Shown: positions 8,600 to 19,899, counted from the stretch's first letter. The stretch is 64,000 nt of DNA from Paucilactobacillus suebicus DSM 5007 = KCTC 3549 (GCF_001434475.1 NZ_AZGF01000004.1:1-64000), one strand, 5' to 3'. Numbers and translations are program-made. The notes: generated by a model not told the origin, from the letters alone.

Positions 8600-10804
8600 A
8601 TGATGACCGAACTATCACCTGTTGATATTAAAGCTCAGAAACTTTACCAGCAATGGGGATTGAGCGACGATGAATTTTCTCAGGTTGAAAAACTTTTGGG
8701 ACGTTTACCTAATTTTACTGAAACCGGACTGTTTGCTGCTATTTGGAGTGAACACTGTGCTTACAAGAATTCAAAGCCTCTATTAAAGCAATTTCCAACT
8801 ACCGGTAAGCGAATCTTACAAGGACCTGGCGAGGGTGCCGGGATTATTGATATTGACGATGGTCAGGGAGTCGTTTTTAAGGCTGAAAGTCACAACCATC
8901 CCACCGCTGTCGAACCTTATCAAGGCGCTGCTACAGGTGTCGGTGGTATCGTGCGTGATATTTTTTCAATGGGTGCACGTCCTGTAGCCATGCTTGATAG
9001 CCTTCATTTTGGTGAATTAGATGACACACAAACGAAGTACTTAGTTGACCAAACAATTGCCGGTATTGGTGACTATGGTAACTGCATGGGAATCCCAACG
9101 GTTGGTGGTGAGACCACGTTTGATGATATTTTTAAACATAACACTGTGATGAATGCGATGTGTGTCGGCCTGTTAGATAATGCGGATCAACAAAAGGGTG
9201 CCGCTGCTGGTGATGACAATCCCATTTATTATGTCGGTGCTAAAACTGGTCGTGACGGGATTCAAGGTGCGATTTTTGCATCGGCAGAATTCAGTGATGA
9301 GCAAGAATCCCAACGTTCTGCTGTTCAAGTTGGTGATCCATTTGCTGAAAAGCAACTAATGGAAGCCTGCCTAGAATTAATCCACGAACATACCGACATT
9401 TTGGTGGGGATTCAAGATATGGGTGCCGCCGGACTAGTTTCTTCATCCGCTGAAATGGGTGCTAAAGCTGGATACGGTATGGAACTTAATTTGGACCTTG
9501 TTCCTCAACGTGAAGCTGGCATGATTCCTTACGAATTAATGTTATCTGAATCTCAAGAACGCATGCTTTTATGTATTAAAAAGGGTCATGAACAAGAAGT
9601 TGAAGATTTATTTGCTAAGTATGAATCAGAGGCTGTCCAAATTGGTCATGTGACTGACAGTACTCAATACAAACTATATCAACATGATCAATTAGTTGCT
9701 GACGTTCCAGTTCACGCACTGGTCGATGAAGCACCGGTTTATCACAAACCCAGCCGACGTCCAGCTCGTCTTGATCAGGCTGCTGGTCAATTTGAACCAA
9801 CAATCAATGATTTAAATGAAACATTAATTCAGATGTTGTCACAACCGACCATTGCTAGCAAGCATTCAATTTATGAACGCTATGACTCAATGGTTCAAAC
9901 TAACACGGTTGTCGCTCCGGGTGGCGATGCTGCGGTGATTCGTTTACGAGGAACTGATAAGGCTCTTGCAATGACCACAGATGCTAATCCACGTTACTTG
10001 TACCTTGAACCACATGATGGTGGCCAGATTGCCATGAGTGAGGCAGCACGTAACATCGTTGCTAGTGGAGCCATTCCATTAGGTATTACAGACTGTTTGA
10101 ACTTCGGTAGTCCTGAGGATCCAGAAGTTTATTACGAACTTGAACAGGCTACTAAGGGGATGGCAGAAGCTTGTGAGATCTTTGAAACACCTGTTATTTC
10201 AGGAAACGTTTCGCTATATAACGAGTTTAATAAGCAACCAATTTACCCAACGCCAATGGTGGGGATGGTTGGCTTAATCAAATCATCTGACTTGATCACC
10301 ACCATTGATTTCAAGCACGAAGGCGATTTAATCTATGTGCTGGGCCAGACAAATGGTGATTTCAACGGAACGGAAATTCAAAAAATGCAACAACAAGAAG
10401 TTAGCGGTCGTTTGTTTGATTTTGATATTACCTACGAAAAACAGCAACAAGACCTAGTCACTAACTTGATTAATAGTCATTTACTTCAAAGTGCCCATGA
10501 TTTAGCAGAGGGCGGTTTGGCGGTTGGTTTGGCAGAAAGTAGTTTTAATGGCAATGTTGGCATTGATGTCGCCGTTGACATGCCGCAAAACTATTTATTT
10601 GCCGAAACTCAATCACGCTTTATCGTGTCTGTGGCTCCTGAAAATCAAGCGGCAGCAGAAAAAGTGATTGGTGAAAATGGAGCATTGATTGGTAAAGTTG
10701 GTGGTTCACAGTTGTTAATCAGAACGAATGATCAAGACATAAATCTTGATTTAGCTAAGACAAAACAAACCTGGAGGGAGGCACTCGCATGCCAGCTGAA
10801 TTAA
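8600..10804 (+). CDS. purL: Phosphoribosylformylglycinamidine synthase subunit PurL
   Basis: 734 residues, the small PurL form used with PurS and PurQ. It carries two AIRS-type ATP-binding halves. '[19 protein letters not shown]', '[11 protein letters not shown]', '[25 protein letters not shown]' and '[16 protein letters not shown]' are diagnostic. ATG 8600 is 10 nt after AAGGAG; the next codon is also ATG. The end overlaps purF by 16 nt. Confidence 0.97.
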   Translation: MMTELSPVDIKAQKLYQQWGLSDDEFSQVEKLLGRLPNFTETGLFAAIWSEHCAYKNSKPLLKQFPTTGKRILQGPGEGAGIIDIDDGQGVVFKAESHNHPTAVEPYQGAATGVGGIVRDIFSMGARPVAMLDSLHFGELDDTQTKYLVDQTIAGIGDYGNCMGIPTVGGETTFDDIFKHNTVMNAMCVGLLDNADQQKGAAAGDDNPIYYVGAKTGRDGIQGAIFASAEFSDEQESQRSAVQVGDPFAEKQLMEACLELIHEHTDILVGIQDMGAAGLVSSSAEMGAKAGYGMELNLDLVPQREAGMIPYELMLSESQERMLLCIKKGHEQEVEDLFAKYESEAVQIGHVTDSTQYKLYQHDQLVADVPVHALVDEAPVYHKPSRRPARLDQAAGQFEPTINDLNETLIQMLSQPTIASKHSIYERYDSMVQTNTVVAPGGDAAVIRLRGTDKALAMTTDANPRYLYLEPHDGGQIAMSEAARNIVASGAIPLGITDCLNFGSPEDPEVYYELEQATKGMAEACEIFETPVISGNVSLYNEFNKQPIYPTPMVGMVGLIKSSDLITTIDFKHEGDLIYVLGQTNGDFNGTEIQKMQQQEVSGRLFDFDITYEKQQQDLVTNLINSHLLQSAHDLAEGGLAVGLAESSFNGNVGIDVAVDMPQNYLFAETQSRFIVSVAPENQAAAEKVIGENGALIGKVGGSQLLIRTNDQDINLDLAKTKQTWREALACQLN

Positions 10805-12261
10805 AAGGACTGAACGAAGAATGTGGTGTTTTTGGTGTTTGGGATGATAGCCAGGCAGCACAACGCACATATTTTGGCTTGCACAGCCTTCAACATCGTG
10901 GCCAAGAAGGTGCCGGGATTGTTGTCAAATCTGAAAATGGCCGCCTACTAGCTCACAAAGGGTTAGGTTTGTTATCCGATGTGTTTGATCGACCAGAATA
11001 TTTAGATGAATTAGTTGGCCGCAGTGCCATTGGCCATGTGCGTTACGGAACTGCAGGTAGTCGTGGCATTGAAAATATTCAACCACTGGTTTTCCACTAT
11101 CTGGATGAAGACATTGCACTGGCACATAATGGAAACCTAACGAATGCAGTCAGCATGCGGCGCAAGTTGGAATCTGACGGTGCTATTTTTCAATCGAACT
11201 CCGATACTGAAGTCTTAATGCACTTGATTCAACGACAAAAACAGCCAAAATTTGCGGATCGCTTAAAGGCTAGTCTTCGTGAAATTCGTGGTGGCTTTGC
11301 GTATCTGATTCTGACAAAAGATGCAATGTATGCCGCTCTTGATCCAAACGGCTTTCGACCACTGGTTATCGGTCAGTTAGAAAATGGCTCGTACATTGTC
11401 GCTAGTGAAACATGCGCGTTAGACGTTGTTGGGGCTAAGTTCTTACGGGACGTTCAACCAGGTGAATTAGTTCAAATTGACGACAGCGGTTGTCATATTT
11501 CTAAGTATACGAATGACACACAATTGGCAATTTGTTCGATGGAATATATTTATTTTGCACGCCCAGATTCTAATATTTACGGTGTAAATGTGCATTTGGC
11601 TCGTCAACAAATGGGACGTCAGGTGGCACTAGAAAACCCAGTTGACGCTGACATTGTAGTTGGTGTGCCCAACTCTTCACTGTCTGCCGCCTCTGGTGTT
11701 GCTCAACAATTGGGAATTCCAGATGAAATGGGCTTAATTAAGAATCAATATAGCTCCAGAACCTTTATTCAACCCACTCAAGAGTTGCGTGAACAGGGAG
11801 TTAAGATGAAATTATCTGCTGTCCGCGCGGTTGTTGAAGGTAAAAAAGTGGCGCTTGTGGATGATTCAATTGTCCGTGGTACTACTAGTCGCTACATTGT
11901 TAGAATGCTCAAGGCTGCCGGTGCAAAATCGGTTCATCTACTCATTAGTTCGCCACCATTAAAGTACCCATGTTTCTATGGAATTGATATTGAACATACA
12001 CGTGAATTAATGGCCGCTAACAACACCGTTGAAGAAATGCGTGAAAAAATTGGTGCCGATTCGTTGCATTTTCTCAGTTTACCAGGATTGATTAAATCGA
12101 TTGGCCTGAAGCAGGATGAACCAAATGATGGGTTATGCGTCGCTTATTTCGATGGCAAATATCCAACCCCGCTTTATGATTACGAGGATGGGTTTGAAAC
12201 GCCGAAAACGGCGGATGACCATGCTTTATCAGCATCCGTTAAACAACATCAAGTTATCTAG
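10789..12261 (+). CDS. purF: Amidophosphoribosyltransferase
   Basis: 490 residues; commits PRPP and glutamine to purine synthesis. The N-terminal glutaminase nucleophile is Cys12 in 'NEECGVFG', preceded by an 11-residue propeptide as in Bacillus PurF, which is removed autocatalytically. The PRPP site is '[14 protein letters not shown]'. C-terminal Cys residues fit the Fe-S form of the enzyme. It starts inside the purL 3' end. Confidence 0.97.
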   Translation: MPAELKGLNEECGVFGVWDDSQAAQRTYFGLHSLQHRGQEGAGIVVKSENGRLLAHKGLGLLSDVFDRPEYLDELVGRSAIGHVRYGTAGSRGIENIQPLVFHYLDEDIALAHNGNLTNAVSMRRKLESDGAIFQSNSDTEVLMHLIQRQKQPKFADRLKASLREIRGGFAYLILTKDAMYAALDPNGFRPLVIGQLENGSYIVASETCALDVVGAKFLRDVQPGELVQIDDSGCHISKYTNDTQLAICSMEYIYFARPDSNIYGVNVHLARQQMGRQVALENPVDADIVVGVPNSSLSAASGVAQQLGIPDEMGLIKNQYSSRTFIQPTQELREQGVKMKLSAVRAVVEGKKVALVDDSIVRGTTSRYIVRMLKAAGAKSVHLLISSPPLKYPCFYGIDIEHTRELMAANNTVEEMREKIGADSLHFLSLPGLIKSIGLKQDEPNDGLCVAYFDGKYPTPLYDYEDGFETPKTADDHALSASVKQHQVI

Positions 12262-12281
12262 ACGGGGAGGATATCCAAGCA

Positions 12282-13334
12282 ATGAAGAATGCTTATGAAG
12301 AAGCCGGGGTCAATATTGCGGCTGGCGAAGCAGTTGTTGATTCATTAAAACAACAAATGGGTAAGCAAGACAATCATGTTTTGAGTGGTATTGGTGGCTT
12401 TGCCGGCTGTTACCAATTAAGTGAAGATCAGTTAACTGATGCACCAGTGTTGGTTGCCGGTAGCGATGGAGTTGGAACTAAGGTGTTACTTGCCGCTCAG
12501 GCAAATCAAGTTAGCACAATTGGACAAGATTTGGTCGCCATGTGTGTTAATGATCTGTTAGCCCAAGGAGCACAGCCGTTATTTTTCTTGGACTATCTGG
12601 CCTTGTCCGAACTGGATGAAGATCAAGTTAATCAAATCTTGAAGGGTGTTTTAGATGCTTGTCAAAATCATCAAATGACACTTTTAGGCGGCGAAACGGC
12701 AGAAATGCCCTGTATTTACCAAGAACACCATTTTGATTTGGCCGGATTTGCGATTGGGTTGGCCAAAAAGAATGATCTGTTGACCCCTGGAGGTGCGCAT
12801 AAAGGCGACTATTTGATTGGTCTGCCATCCAGCGGTCTACACAGTAACGGCTTCTCATTAGTTCGCAAATTACTGTTTAGCGATAACGACTATCATTTCG
12901 ATGAGATTGTTCCATCCATTGGCCATCCACTAATCGAAGAATTGTTAAAACCAACAAGAATTTATACCAACGTTTTGAAACCATTATTGAATCAAAAAAT
13001 AATTGCAGGTGCTGCCCATATTACTGGTGGTGGTTTAATTGAAAACGTGCCGCGAATGCTCGGAGATCAATTACAGGCTGAAATTAACATTGATACCTGG
13101 CCAACCGCCCCAATCTTTAAATTATTAACCGATTTGGGCAAGCTAAGTGTTAACGACAGATATCAGACGTTTAATATGGGAATTGGCATGGTCTTAGCTG
13201 TTCATCCTGATGATTTGGATTCAGTTACCACTGAATTAATTAATCAACATGAACCTTATTATCATATTGGTCGCATTACTTCTCGTGCCAAAGATCAACC
13301 AGCTGTGCAGCTAGTGGGGGTAGAAGATGATTAA
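12282..13334 (+). CDS. purM: Phosphoribosylformylglycinamidine cyclo-ligase (AIR synthetase)
   Basis: 350 residues; cyclises FGAM to AIR with ATP. 'LVAGSDGVGTKVLLA', 'CVNDLLAQGAQPLFFLDYLA' and 'LLGGETAEMP' are the conserved AIRS motifs and 'LPSSGLHSNGFSL' the substrate loop. A GGGGAGG site precedes the start by about 12 nt. The end overlaps purN by 8 nt. Confidence 0.97.
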   Translation: MKNAYEEAGVNIAAGEAVVDSLKQQMGKQDNHVLSGIGGFAGCYQLSEDQLTDAPVLVAGSDGVGTKVLLAAQANQVSTIGQDLVAMCVNDLLAQGAQPLFFLDYLALSELDEDQVNQILKGVLDACQNHQMTLLGGETAEMPCIYQEHHFDLAGFAIGLAKKNDLLTPGGAHKGDYLIGLPSSGLHSNGFSLVRKLLFSDNDYHFDEIVPSIGHPLIEELLKPTRIYTNVLKPLLNQKIIAGAAHITGGGLIENVPRMLGDQLQAEINIDTWPTAPIFKLLTDLGKLSVNDRYQTFNMGIGMVLAVHPDDLDSVTTELINQHEPYYHIGRITSRAKDQPAVQLVGVEDD

Positions 13335-13911
13335 AATTGCAATCTTTGCCTCTGGCAATGGTACTAATTTTGAGGCGCTATATGGTCATATTAAAGAAAA
13401 CAAATTGCCGGTCACAATTACTCATTTGATTTGCGATCAACCGAAGGCACCAGTGATTCAAAAAGCGTTAGACCGTGGTATTCCAGTTTGGACTCATCGA
13501 GTAAAAGAATTTGAAAACAAAATGGTATACGAGCAGGCAATTTTGGACCAATTAAAACAAGATGGAGTTCAAATGCTTGTGTTAGCTGGCTATATGAGAA
13601 TCGTCACTAACGTTTTGCTTGATGCGTATACCAAGCTGATTATTAATATTCATCCGGCCTTGCTACCATCATTTCCTGGCCTTCATGGGATTGATGATGC
13701 GTATGCTGCAGGTGTTAAAGTTACTGGAGTAACGGTTCACTACGTTGATTCTGGGGTTGATAGTGGTCCAATTATTGCACAAGAACCCGTCAAGATTCTG
13801 GATGATGAAACTGTGGATCACCTTGAAGCCAGAATTCATGAAGTAGAACATGAATTATATTTCAAAAGCTTTTGTAAAGTTCTCAAGTCAAAAGGTTGGA
13901 TTGACGCATAA
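13327..13911 (+). CDS. purN: Phosphoribosylglycinamide formyltransferase
   Basis: 194 residues, the folate-dependent GAR transformylase. 'IAIFASGNGTNFEAL' binds the phosphate of GAR. The catalytic triad is present: Asn and His in 'IINIHPALLPSFPG' and Asp in the following 'VDSGVDSGPIIAQ'. It starts within purM. Confidence 0.96.
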   Translation: MIKIAIFASGNGTNFEALYGHIKENKLPVTITHLICDQPKAPVIQKALDRGIPVWTHRVKEFENKMVYEQAILDQLKQDGVQMLVLAGYMRIVTNVLLDAYTKLIINIHPALLPSFPGLHGIDDAYAAGVKVTGVTVHYVDSGVDSGPIIAQEPVKILDDETVDHLEARIHEVEHELYFKSFCKVLKSKGWIDA

Positions 13912-13949
13912 AATAGTGATTTTAAATGGATAAGGAGAGAATTACAAAC

Positions 13950-15488
13950 ATGAAAACAGCATTATTAAGTGTTTCTGATAAAACAGGTATCGTTGAATTT
14001 GCTGCAGGATTAATCAAACGTGGTTACCGAATCTTATCAACCGGTGGCACAAAAAAAGCGCTTGAGCAGGCTCAAATTAAGGTGACGGCCGTTGAAGATG
14101 TGACTGGCTTTCCGGAGATGCTCGATGGTCGGGTCAAGACACTCCATCCTGTCATACACGGTGGCTTGCTGGCTCGTCGTGATTTGCCGGAGCACATGGC
14201 CGCACTAAAAGCTCACAAGATTGATCCGATTGATCTAGTTGCGGTTAATTTATATCCATTTAAGAAAACTATTTTAACTGCTGGGGTAACTGAACCAGAA
14301 GCCATTGAACAAATTGATATTGGTGGTCCAAGTATGCTTCGTTCAGCTGCCAAGAACTTTGCTGGTGTTTTGCCAGTCGTTGATCCAGCTGATTACAATC
14401 GTGTGTTGGATGCAATCAGTAATGATACTGCTGATCTGGCATTTCGTCGGCAATTAGCATTGAAGGTGTTCCGTCATACTTCTGCTTATGACACTTTGAT
14501 TGCTCAGTACCTTGGCCGTGATGATCAAAATGAATTTCCAGATAGCGTTACTCTGACATACACCAAAAAGCAAGAGCTGCGTTATGGTGAAAACAGTCAT
14601 CAGCAAGCCGCTTTTTATCAAGATGAAATTCCAGTACCTTATTCAATTGCACAAGCAAAACAACTGCATGGTAAGGAATTATCATTTAATAATATTAAAG
14701 ACGCTGATGCTGGGTTGCGCACAATTGCTGAATTTGATCAACCGACTGCGGTGGCCGTCAAGCATATGAATCCATGTGGTATCGGTTTAGGTGACAATAT
14801 CGAAGAATCCTGGGATCGAGCTTTTGCTGCTGATTCGACTTCGATTTTTGGTGGCATCATTTTATTGAACCGCAATGTGGATTTGGCAACAGCCGAGAAA
14901 ATGCACAAAATTTTTCTTGAAATTATTATTGCGCCAAGCTTTGATGACGATGCTTATGAAATATTGGCCAAGAAAAAGAATTTACGACTATTGACGGTTG
15001 ATTTTAGCAAACGCTTAGACGCTAAAGAACTTGAAACAGTATCCGTTATGGGCGGTGTACTTCGTCAGGAACAGGATACTGTGGTTGAATCAGCTGATGA
15101 GTTTAAGGTTGTTTCAAAACGTCAACCAACCGAACAAGAATTAAAGGCATTGGAATTCGCTCAAATTGTTGCTAAACACGTTAAAAGTAATGCAATTGTT
15201 GTTGCAACTGACAACCAAACACTTGGTATTGGCGCCGGCCAAATGAACCGAGTTGGCTCAGTTGAAATTGCTATTAATCAGGCTGAACAATCTTCTGAAT
15301 ACGGTCATGCTGTTTTATCATCTGATGCGTTCTTCCCAATGGATGATTCTGTTGAATATGCGGCCAAGCATGGCATTAAGGCAATTGTTGAACCAGGTGG
15401 AAGTATCAAAGATAAAGATTCCATTGCAATGGCCGATAAGATGGGTGTGACGCTTGTCTTTTCAGGCCGTCGCCACTTCAGACACTAG
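13950..15488 (+). CDS. purH: Bifunctional AICAR transformylase/IMP cyclohydrolase
   Basis: 512 residues; performs the last two steps to IMP. The N-terminal MGS-like cyclohydrolase domain has '[13 protein letters not shown]' and 'STGGT'. The transformylase half has '[14 protein letters not shown]' and '[12 protein letters not shown]' with the catalytic Lys-His. ATG 13950 lies 11 nt after AAGGAGAG; an in-frame ATG at 13926 lies upstream of that site. Confidence 0.97.
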   Translation: MKTALLSVSDKTGIVEFAAGLIKRGYRILSTGGTKKALEQAQIKVTAVEDVTGFPEMLDGRVKTLHPVIHGGLLARRDLPEHMAALKAHKIDPIDLVAVNLYPFKKTILTAGVTEPEAIEQIDIGGPSMLRSAAKNFAGVLPVVDPADYNRVLDAISNDTADLAFRRQLALKVFRHTSAYDTLIAQYLGRDDQNEFPDSVTLTYTKKQELRYGENSHQQAAFYQDEIPVPYSIAQAKQLHGKELSFNNIKDADAGLRTIAEFDQPTAVAVKHMNPCGIGLGDNIEESWDRAFAADSTSIFGGIILLNRNVDLATAEKMHKIFLEIIIAPSFDDDAYEILAKKKNLRLLTVDFSKRLDAKELETVSVMGGVLRQEQDTVVESADEFKVVSKRQPTEQELKALEFAQIVAKHVKSNAIVVATDNQTLGIGAGQMNRVGSVEIAINQAEQSSEYGHAVLSSDAFFPMDDSVEYAAKHGIKAIVEPGGSIKDKDSIAMADKMGVTLVFSGRRHFRH

Positions 15489-15506
15489 AATGGAGAGTAA
15501 TTAACT

Positions 15507-16769
15507 ATGGCGACCGTATTAGTCGTTGGTAGCGGGGCACGGGAACATGCCATTTGCCGTCAACTTTTAAAAAGTGAACAAGTAGATACAGTTTATTGTG
15601 CGCCAGGCAATCCTGGAATGGCTGAGGATTCAGTTAATTGCGTTGCAATCGATGAATTAGCTTTTGATGCACTAGTGGGTTTTGCAGAGCAAGAAAATGT
15701 TGATTTAACAATTATTGGGCCAGAATTACCCTTACAACAGGGCATTGTGGATGTGTTTGAAGATGCTGGCTTAAAGGTTTTCGGACCAAATAAGGCAGCA
15801 GCTCAGTTGGAGGGCTCAAAAAAGTTCGCTAAGCAGATTATGAATCAAGCCAACGTTCCAACGGGAAGTTACCAAGATTTTACAGATGAACAATCGGCAC
15901 TAACGGCACTAAAAACAGTTAATTATCCGATCGTTATCAAAGCTAATGGATTAGCTGCGGGCAAGGGTGTTGTGATCGCTAATGATCACAACACGGCCGA
16001 AGCGACCGTTCATGAAATGCTGGGGAAGCATGAATTTGACACAACTGAAGTCATCTTTGAGGAGTTTTTAAGTGGTCAAGAATTTTCATTCATGGCGTTT
16101 GTCAGTGGCGATCAAATTGTGCCGATGCCATTGGCACAGGATCATAAAGCCGCTTATGATGGGGACAAGGGACCAAATACTGGTGGAATGGGTGCATATA
16201 GTCCATTGCCACAATTTCCTGCGGACTTGGCCACAAATAGTATGAAAAACATTTTGAAGCCGGTTATTAATCAAATGACCGCCAACGATACACCATTTCG
16301 CGGTATTTTGTATGCTGGATTGATTTATACCAATCAAGGACCCAAGGTAATTGAATTTAATGTTCGGTTTGGAGATCCAGAAACTGCTGTGGTACTACCG
16401 CAGTTACAAAGTGATTTTTACCAATTATTGATGGACTTGATTGATAATCAACCTGTCACTGCACAATGGCAGACTGAGGATACTTATCTTGGGGTTGTGG
16501 TCAGTACAGAACACTATCCGTTATCCTCGGGAAGCGGGGATGATTTATCGGTAATCGCAAAGTTGCCAGACGATTTGAAGGTTAACTATGCGGGTGTCAA
16601 GCTGGATGACCAGGGGAAGCTGGTCAGCAATGGGGGACGAGTATTATGTGTTCTAACCCACGATCAAGATATTCCAGCAGCACAGCAACGAGTTTATCGT
16701 TGGCTAGATGCACAGAAGTTGGCCGGATTGCGGTATCGGACGGATATTGGAGACAAGGGTATAGTGTAA
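15507..16769 (+). CDS. purD: Phosphoribosylamine-glycine ligase
   Basis: 420 residues, ATP-grasp enzyme joining glycine to phosphoribosylamine. 'VLVVGSGAREHAICRQLLKS' starts the N domain; 'VIKANGLAAGKGVVIA' is an ATP-grasp loop and 'EFNVRFGDPETAVVLPQL' the metal/ATP site. Last gene of the operon. Its final codons GTG-TAA are inside the outer stem of the following hairpin. Confidence 0.97.
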   Translation: MATVLVVGSGAREHAICRQLLKSEQVDTVYCAPGNPGMAEDSVNCVAIDELAFDALVGFAEQENVDLTIIGPELPLQQGIVDVFEDAGLKVFGPNKAAAQLEGSKKFAKQIMNQANVPTGSYQDFTDEQSALTALKTVNYPIVIKANGLAAGKGVVIANDHNTAEATVHEMLGKHEFDTTEVIFEEFLSGQEFSFMAFVSGDQIVPMPLAQDHKAAYDGDKGPNTGGMGAYSPLPQFPADLATNSMKNILKPVINQMTANDTPFRGILYAGLIYTNQGPKVIEFNVRFGDPETAVVLPQLQSDFYQLLMDLIDNQPVTAQWQTEDTYLGVVVSTEHYPLSSGSGDDLSVIAKLPDDLKVNYAGVKLDDQGKLVSNGGRVLCVLTHDQDIPAAQQRVYRWLDAQKLAGLRYRTDIGDKGIV

Positions 16770-16884
16770 ATTAACGCGGTCAGAAGCTGTTGGCATAACC
16801 AAAAAAATCATTAATCGTTGAACTTTACGATTAGTGATTTTTTTGGTTATGCCATGGGCTTCTGCGTTAATTTACACGTTTCAG
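16763..16884 (+). repeat. Long stop-codon hairpin element 4 (after purD)
   Basis: The outer arm GTGTAAATTAACGC (16764-16777) contains purD's last sense codon and its TAA. It pairs perfectly (14 bp) with 16864-16877, followed by the tail GTTTCAG. Inner arms: GGCATAACC/GGTTATGCC, then AAAAAAATCA/TGATTTTTTT. The likely 3' end structure of the pur operon. Confidence 0.88.
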
Positions 16885-16994
16885 AAAATATAGTAATTAC
16901 CCTTAAGAAAAAAAGATGCTATCACACAAAAAAGATGTGAGACTTCTATTTCATTTTTATGGAACCATTTAATTATCTCAATTTTTACTACAAC

Positions 16995-17113
16995 AACGCG
17001 TTCATCAACTCAGCTCGTCACAAAATAACGTCAAAGATCCACCAGGACAAGTTGAGTCCTAATGGATCTTTGACGTTATTTTACACGAGCTACCCGAGTT
17101 AACGAACGCTCTA
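16995..17113 (-). repeat. Long stop-codon hairpin element 5 (after usp)
   Basis: Minus orientation: the usp stop TAG (17111-17113) continues into AGCGTTCG. Arms are GCGTTC/GAACGC, AACTC/GAGTT and CTCGT/ACGAG, then a perfect 17-bp AAAATAACGTCAAAGAT with its complement. The apex is AGGAC/GTCCT. Between elements 4 and 5 (16885-16994) only AT-rich sequence is seen. Confidence 0.8.
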
Positions 17114-17557
17114 CTTAATTTTCACAATCAACACATCACACTTAGCGTTTCGGTTAACATAACTTGTAACCGAACCAACCATGAAACGTTCAACCGCCGA
17201 TAGGCCAGTTGTTCCAACCACGATTAATTCGTTTGCATGGTCAGCTGGAAATTCGCGGGCGATAACTGTCTTTGGGTTACCAAAACGTACATGGATGCTG
17301 ACATCGGTTAAACCGGCATCGATAGCTTTTTGCTTCAGGTCGTTCAAGCGTTGTTCGATTTCTTCAACCAAACTGTAAATTACATCACCGCTAACGGCAC
17401 CTCCGTAACTATCTGAAAACTGGTTCACTTCAACCACATTCAAGATATCTAGGTGGGTATTGTTTTGCTTAGCAATATCGATGGCCTTGTCGATTACTTG
17501 AGAGGTAGCCTTGGAGCCGTCTACCGGGGCCAAAACATTCTTGTACTGTTGCAACAT
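17111..17557 (-). CDS. Universal stress protein, UspA family
   Basis: 148 residues, one Usp domain. 'YKNVLAPVDGSKATSQVIDKAI' is the first strand/helix. The C-terminal 'VVGTTGLSAVERFMVGSVTSYV' matches the G-2x-G-9x-G-S/T ATP-binding motif, so it is of the ATP-binding type. Cytosolic stress protein without defined reaction. The gene is convergent with the pur operon, and its TAG stop is the first part of hairpin element 5. Confidence 0.92.
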   Translation of the reverse strand: MLQQYKNVLAPVDGSKATSQVIDKAIDIAKQNNTHLDILNVVEVNQFSDSYGGAVSGDVIYSLVEEIEQRLNDLKQKAIDAGLTDVSIHVRFGNPKTVIAREFPADHANELIVVGTTGLSAVERFMVGSVTSYVNRNAKCDVLIVKIK

Positions 17558-17781
17558 AAGGCAGATCTTCTTTCTATTTGGATTGGTACCTTAATTATAC
17601 TATTGTTTGCGTTTTCTGTAAGTAAAAGTCCTTAAAAAGTTGGATAAATTACAAAATTAAGCGATACGTCTATGATTAGTGTGAATAGATGATCAAAAAT
17701 CGTTTAAAAAGATTGATAATTACGCCATAAAGCGTCTGATATCATGAATATTTTTCACTAAGTAGATTAACCATAAATTAT

Positions 17782-17871
17782 TGAAAACGTTGATATAGAA
17801 ACAATTGTAATCGTTTCCAGTAAGTGGTAAGCTGTTTTTGAAAACCGTTTGAATGACATTTTTATTCAAAC
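17782..17871 (+). promoter_or_regulatory. cre sites and inverted repeat upstream of lplA
   Basis: TGTAATCGTTTCCA (17806-17819) matches the catabolite-responsive element TGNAANCGNWNNCW at every position. A second site at 17782-17795 misses one. GTTTGAAT (17847-17854) and ATTCAAAC (17864-17871) form a perfect 8-bp inverted repeat, a possible operator. The rest of the 350-nt usp-lplA gap is AT-rich and holds the two divergent promoters. Confidence 0.5.
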
Positions 17872-17907
17872 AGTCTATTAAAACATTTAGGTAAGGAGAC
17901 TTGGACT

Positions 17908-18918
17908 ATGCGCTACGTTTCAATGACATCACACAATATTGGCCGTAATTTGGCAACTGAGCAGTACCTAATGAATAACAAGGATTTTGGTGAACCATTG
18001 CTACTGTTCTATTATGAGGAACCATGTATTATTGTGGGTCGTAATCAAAACACAATGGAAGAAATCAATCAAAAATACGTTGAGGAAAATAACATCCGTG
18101 TTACTCGTCGACTTTCTGGTGGCGGAGCTGTTTATCAAGATCTCGGTAATCTTTGCTTTAGCTTTGTGGTAGACAGTAGTAGCGAAGAATTTGGTGATTT
18201 TAAATCGTTTACTCAACCGATCGTTGATGCATTACACCAAATGGGTGCTACTTCTGCAGAAGTCAGTGGACGTAACGATATCTTAGTCGATGGTAAGAAA
18301 TTCTCTGGTAACGCCATGTACACTAGAAATGGTAAAACATTTTCTCACGGTACATTGATGTTAGATGTTGATCTAAATGTTGTTAGTTCAGCGTTGAATG
18401 TTCCTGAAGATAAAATTAAATCAAAGGGAATTAAATCAGTTCGTTCGCGTGTGACTAATCTAAAACCATATCTATCCGATCAATACCAAGATTTAACCGT
18501 TCCAGACTTCCGCGATATCTTACTTAAAGAACTTTTCCACGTTGATAGTCTTGATGCAATTAAGGATAAAGAATATGTCGTCACCAAGGAAGAACAGGCT
18601 AAGATTGACGATATTTATGAACAGTATTATAACAACTGGAATTGGGTTTACGGTAAGTCGCCAGCATTTACTGTTCAAAAACGTCAGCATTTTGACATGG
18701 GCACTGTTGATGCACGACTAACGGTTGATGATGGGCAAATTACTGATATTAAGTTCTATGGTGATTTCTTTGGCCCAGAAGATGTGACAGCGTTGGCTGC
18801 TCAACTAAAGGGTATTCAATATAACCGTGAAACACTGAAGAAGGTACTTGATCAAGCTCATACTGAAAAGTATATTGTTGGAATTACTACTGACGAATTA
18901 GTTGATTTGCTCGCATAA
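17908..18918 (+). CDS. lplA: Lipoate-protein ligase A
   Basis: 336 residues; activates lipoate with ATP and attaches it to 2-oxoacid dehydrogenase E2 or GcvH. 'EPCIIVGRNQNTMEEIN', 'VTRRLSGGGAVYQDLGNLCFSFVV' and 'GRNDILVDGKKFSGNAMY' are the catalytic-domain motifs. The C-terminal accessory domain (about 250-336) is present. It stands alone, with AAGGAG before the ATG and possible CcpA control. Confidence 0.93.
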   Translation: MRYVSMTSHNIGRNLATEQYLMNNKDFGEPLLLFYYEEPCIIVGRNQNTMEEINQKYVEENNIRVTRRLSGGGAVYQDLGNLCFSFVVDSSSEEFGDFKSFTQPIVDALHQMGATSAEVSGRNDILVDGKKFSGNAMYTRNGKTFSHGTLMLDVDLNVVSSALNVPEDKIKSKGIKSVRSRVTNLKPYLSDQYQDLTVPDFRDILLKELFHVDSLDAIKDKEYVVTKEEQAKIDDIYEQYYNNWNWVYGKSPAFTVQKRQHFDMGTVDARLTVDDGQITDIKFYGDFFGPEDVTALAAQLKGIQYNRETLKKVLDQAHTEKYIVGITTDELVDLLA

Positions 18919-18991
18919 TCACAGGTTATTGGTAGCCCTTTCGTTAAAATAATAGTAAAATAAAATCACTACAATAATTGGAGCGATTTAT

Positions 18992-19390
18992 TTGAAAGAA
19001 GCAAGACGAGTTATTTCATATGCTACTGTATCATTAGTAATTTACTGCGTGGTCAGTGCGATGATGTACGTACAGACAAATGTATCATTGGCGAGTGCTG
19101 AGGTTTGGGAACATTTAGGCATTGCATTAGTTCTATTTTTAGCAATGGCGATTATCAGTTCGCTGGATATGAGAATTTCTGTGTACGTTACAATCTTTGT
19201 TATGTTAATATTCACATTGGCGTTGTTGGGAGCGTTTATTGAGGTTAACTACCATTCTAATACGGGAATGGTTGTCAAAACCATTGTTGATGCGTTAAGC
19301 TTAGTAGGCTTAATCATTAATATAATTTGCGTGACCGCCGCCGTTAAGATGCGCGCACGCCAATCTAACTTCAGAATTAGAAGGAAGTAA
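18992..19390 (+). CDS. Small four-helix membrane protein, unknown function
   Basis: 132 residues with four hydrophobic segments (about 8-28, 42-62, 66-90 and 97-120) and a basic C-terminal tail (RARQSNFRIRRK). The start is TTG at 18992, 8 nt after TTGGAG. The next gene begins 3 nt later, so the two form one operon. I do not recognise the family. Confidence 0.7.
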   Translation: MKEARRVISYATVSLVIYCVVSAMMYVQTNVSLASAEVWEHLGIALVLFLAMAIISSLDMRISVYVTIFVMLIFTLALLGAFIEVNYHSNTGMVVKTIVDALSLVGLIINIICVTAAVKMRARQSNFRIRRK

Positions 19391-19393
19391 CTT

Positions 19394-19867
19394 ATGGAAT
19401 TTAATGTACAGACTTTTATCGATCAGGTCACAGATGAACAGTATGAAAAGCAGACAGTTGACGTTTCACAGAGTGATTTGTCAAAGGTTACTGTGATAAA
19501 AAAAGGAATCGTAGCATTACAATCAAGCATTAATGACAACCGTTTAGCACAGTATGAATGGCAATTTGACGTTAAGAATGTTGAAGATCCGATTAGTGTC
19601 CGGTTAGAAACAGGAATTATTAATTTGCCATTTGAAAATGGCAAAACGATTTCTAAAATCTTAAATGTCACAGATACATTGCCTGTTAATGTTTATTTAA
19701 TCTGTGAATCTCCGGAGTTGAATCGATCTGGTCTGAGAATTGATCGACTTGCGTCTGCGACAGCGTTAGCTGATGATCCTGATAGTGTGACAACTGCCGC
19801 AATGCAGTGGATTGACGAGCAATTAACTATTTTATCCGATAATTTAGCTAATAAAGATGAAAAATAG
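19394..19867 (+). CDS. Hypothetical cytosolic protein, possibly SecB-like (DUF1149-type)
   Basis: 157 residues, acidic, no signal peptide or membrane helix. Alternating hydrophobic strands in the middle ('ISVRLETGIINLPFENG', 'LPVNVYLICES') suggest a beta-rich fold. Size and layout remind of DUF1149/SecB-like proteins of lactobacilli, but no motif proves it. It is cotranscribed with the membrane protein 3 nt upstream. Confidence 0.55.
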   Translation: MEFNVQTFIDQVTDEQYEKQTVDVSQSDLSKVTVIKKGIVALQSSINDNRLAQYEWQFDVKNVEDPISVRLETGIINLPFENGKTISKILNVTDTLPVNVYLICESPELNRSGLRIDRLASATALADDPDSVTTAAMQWIDEQLTILSDNLANKDEK

Positions 19868-19899
19868 GGTACTTGCGGCAGAGTTTAAAAGATGTTAGC

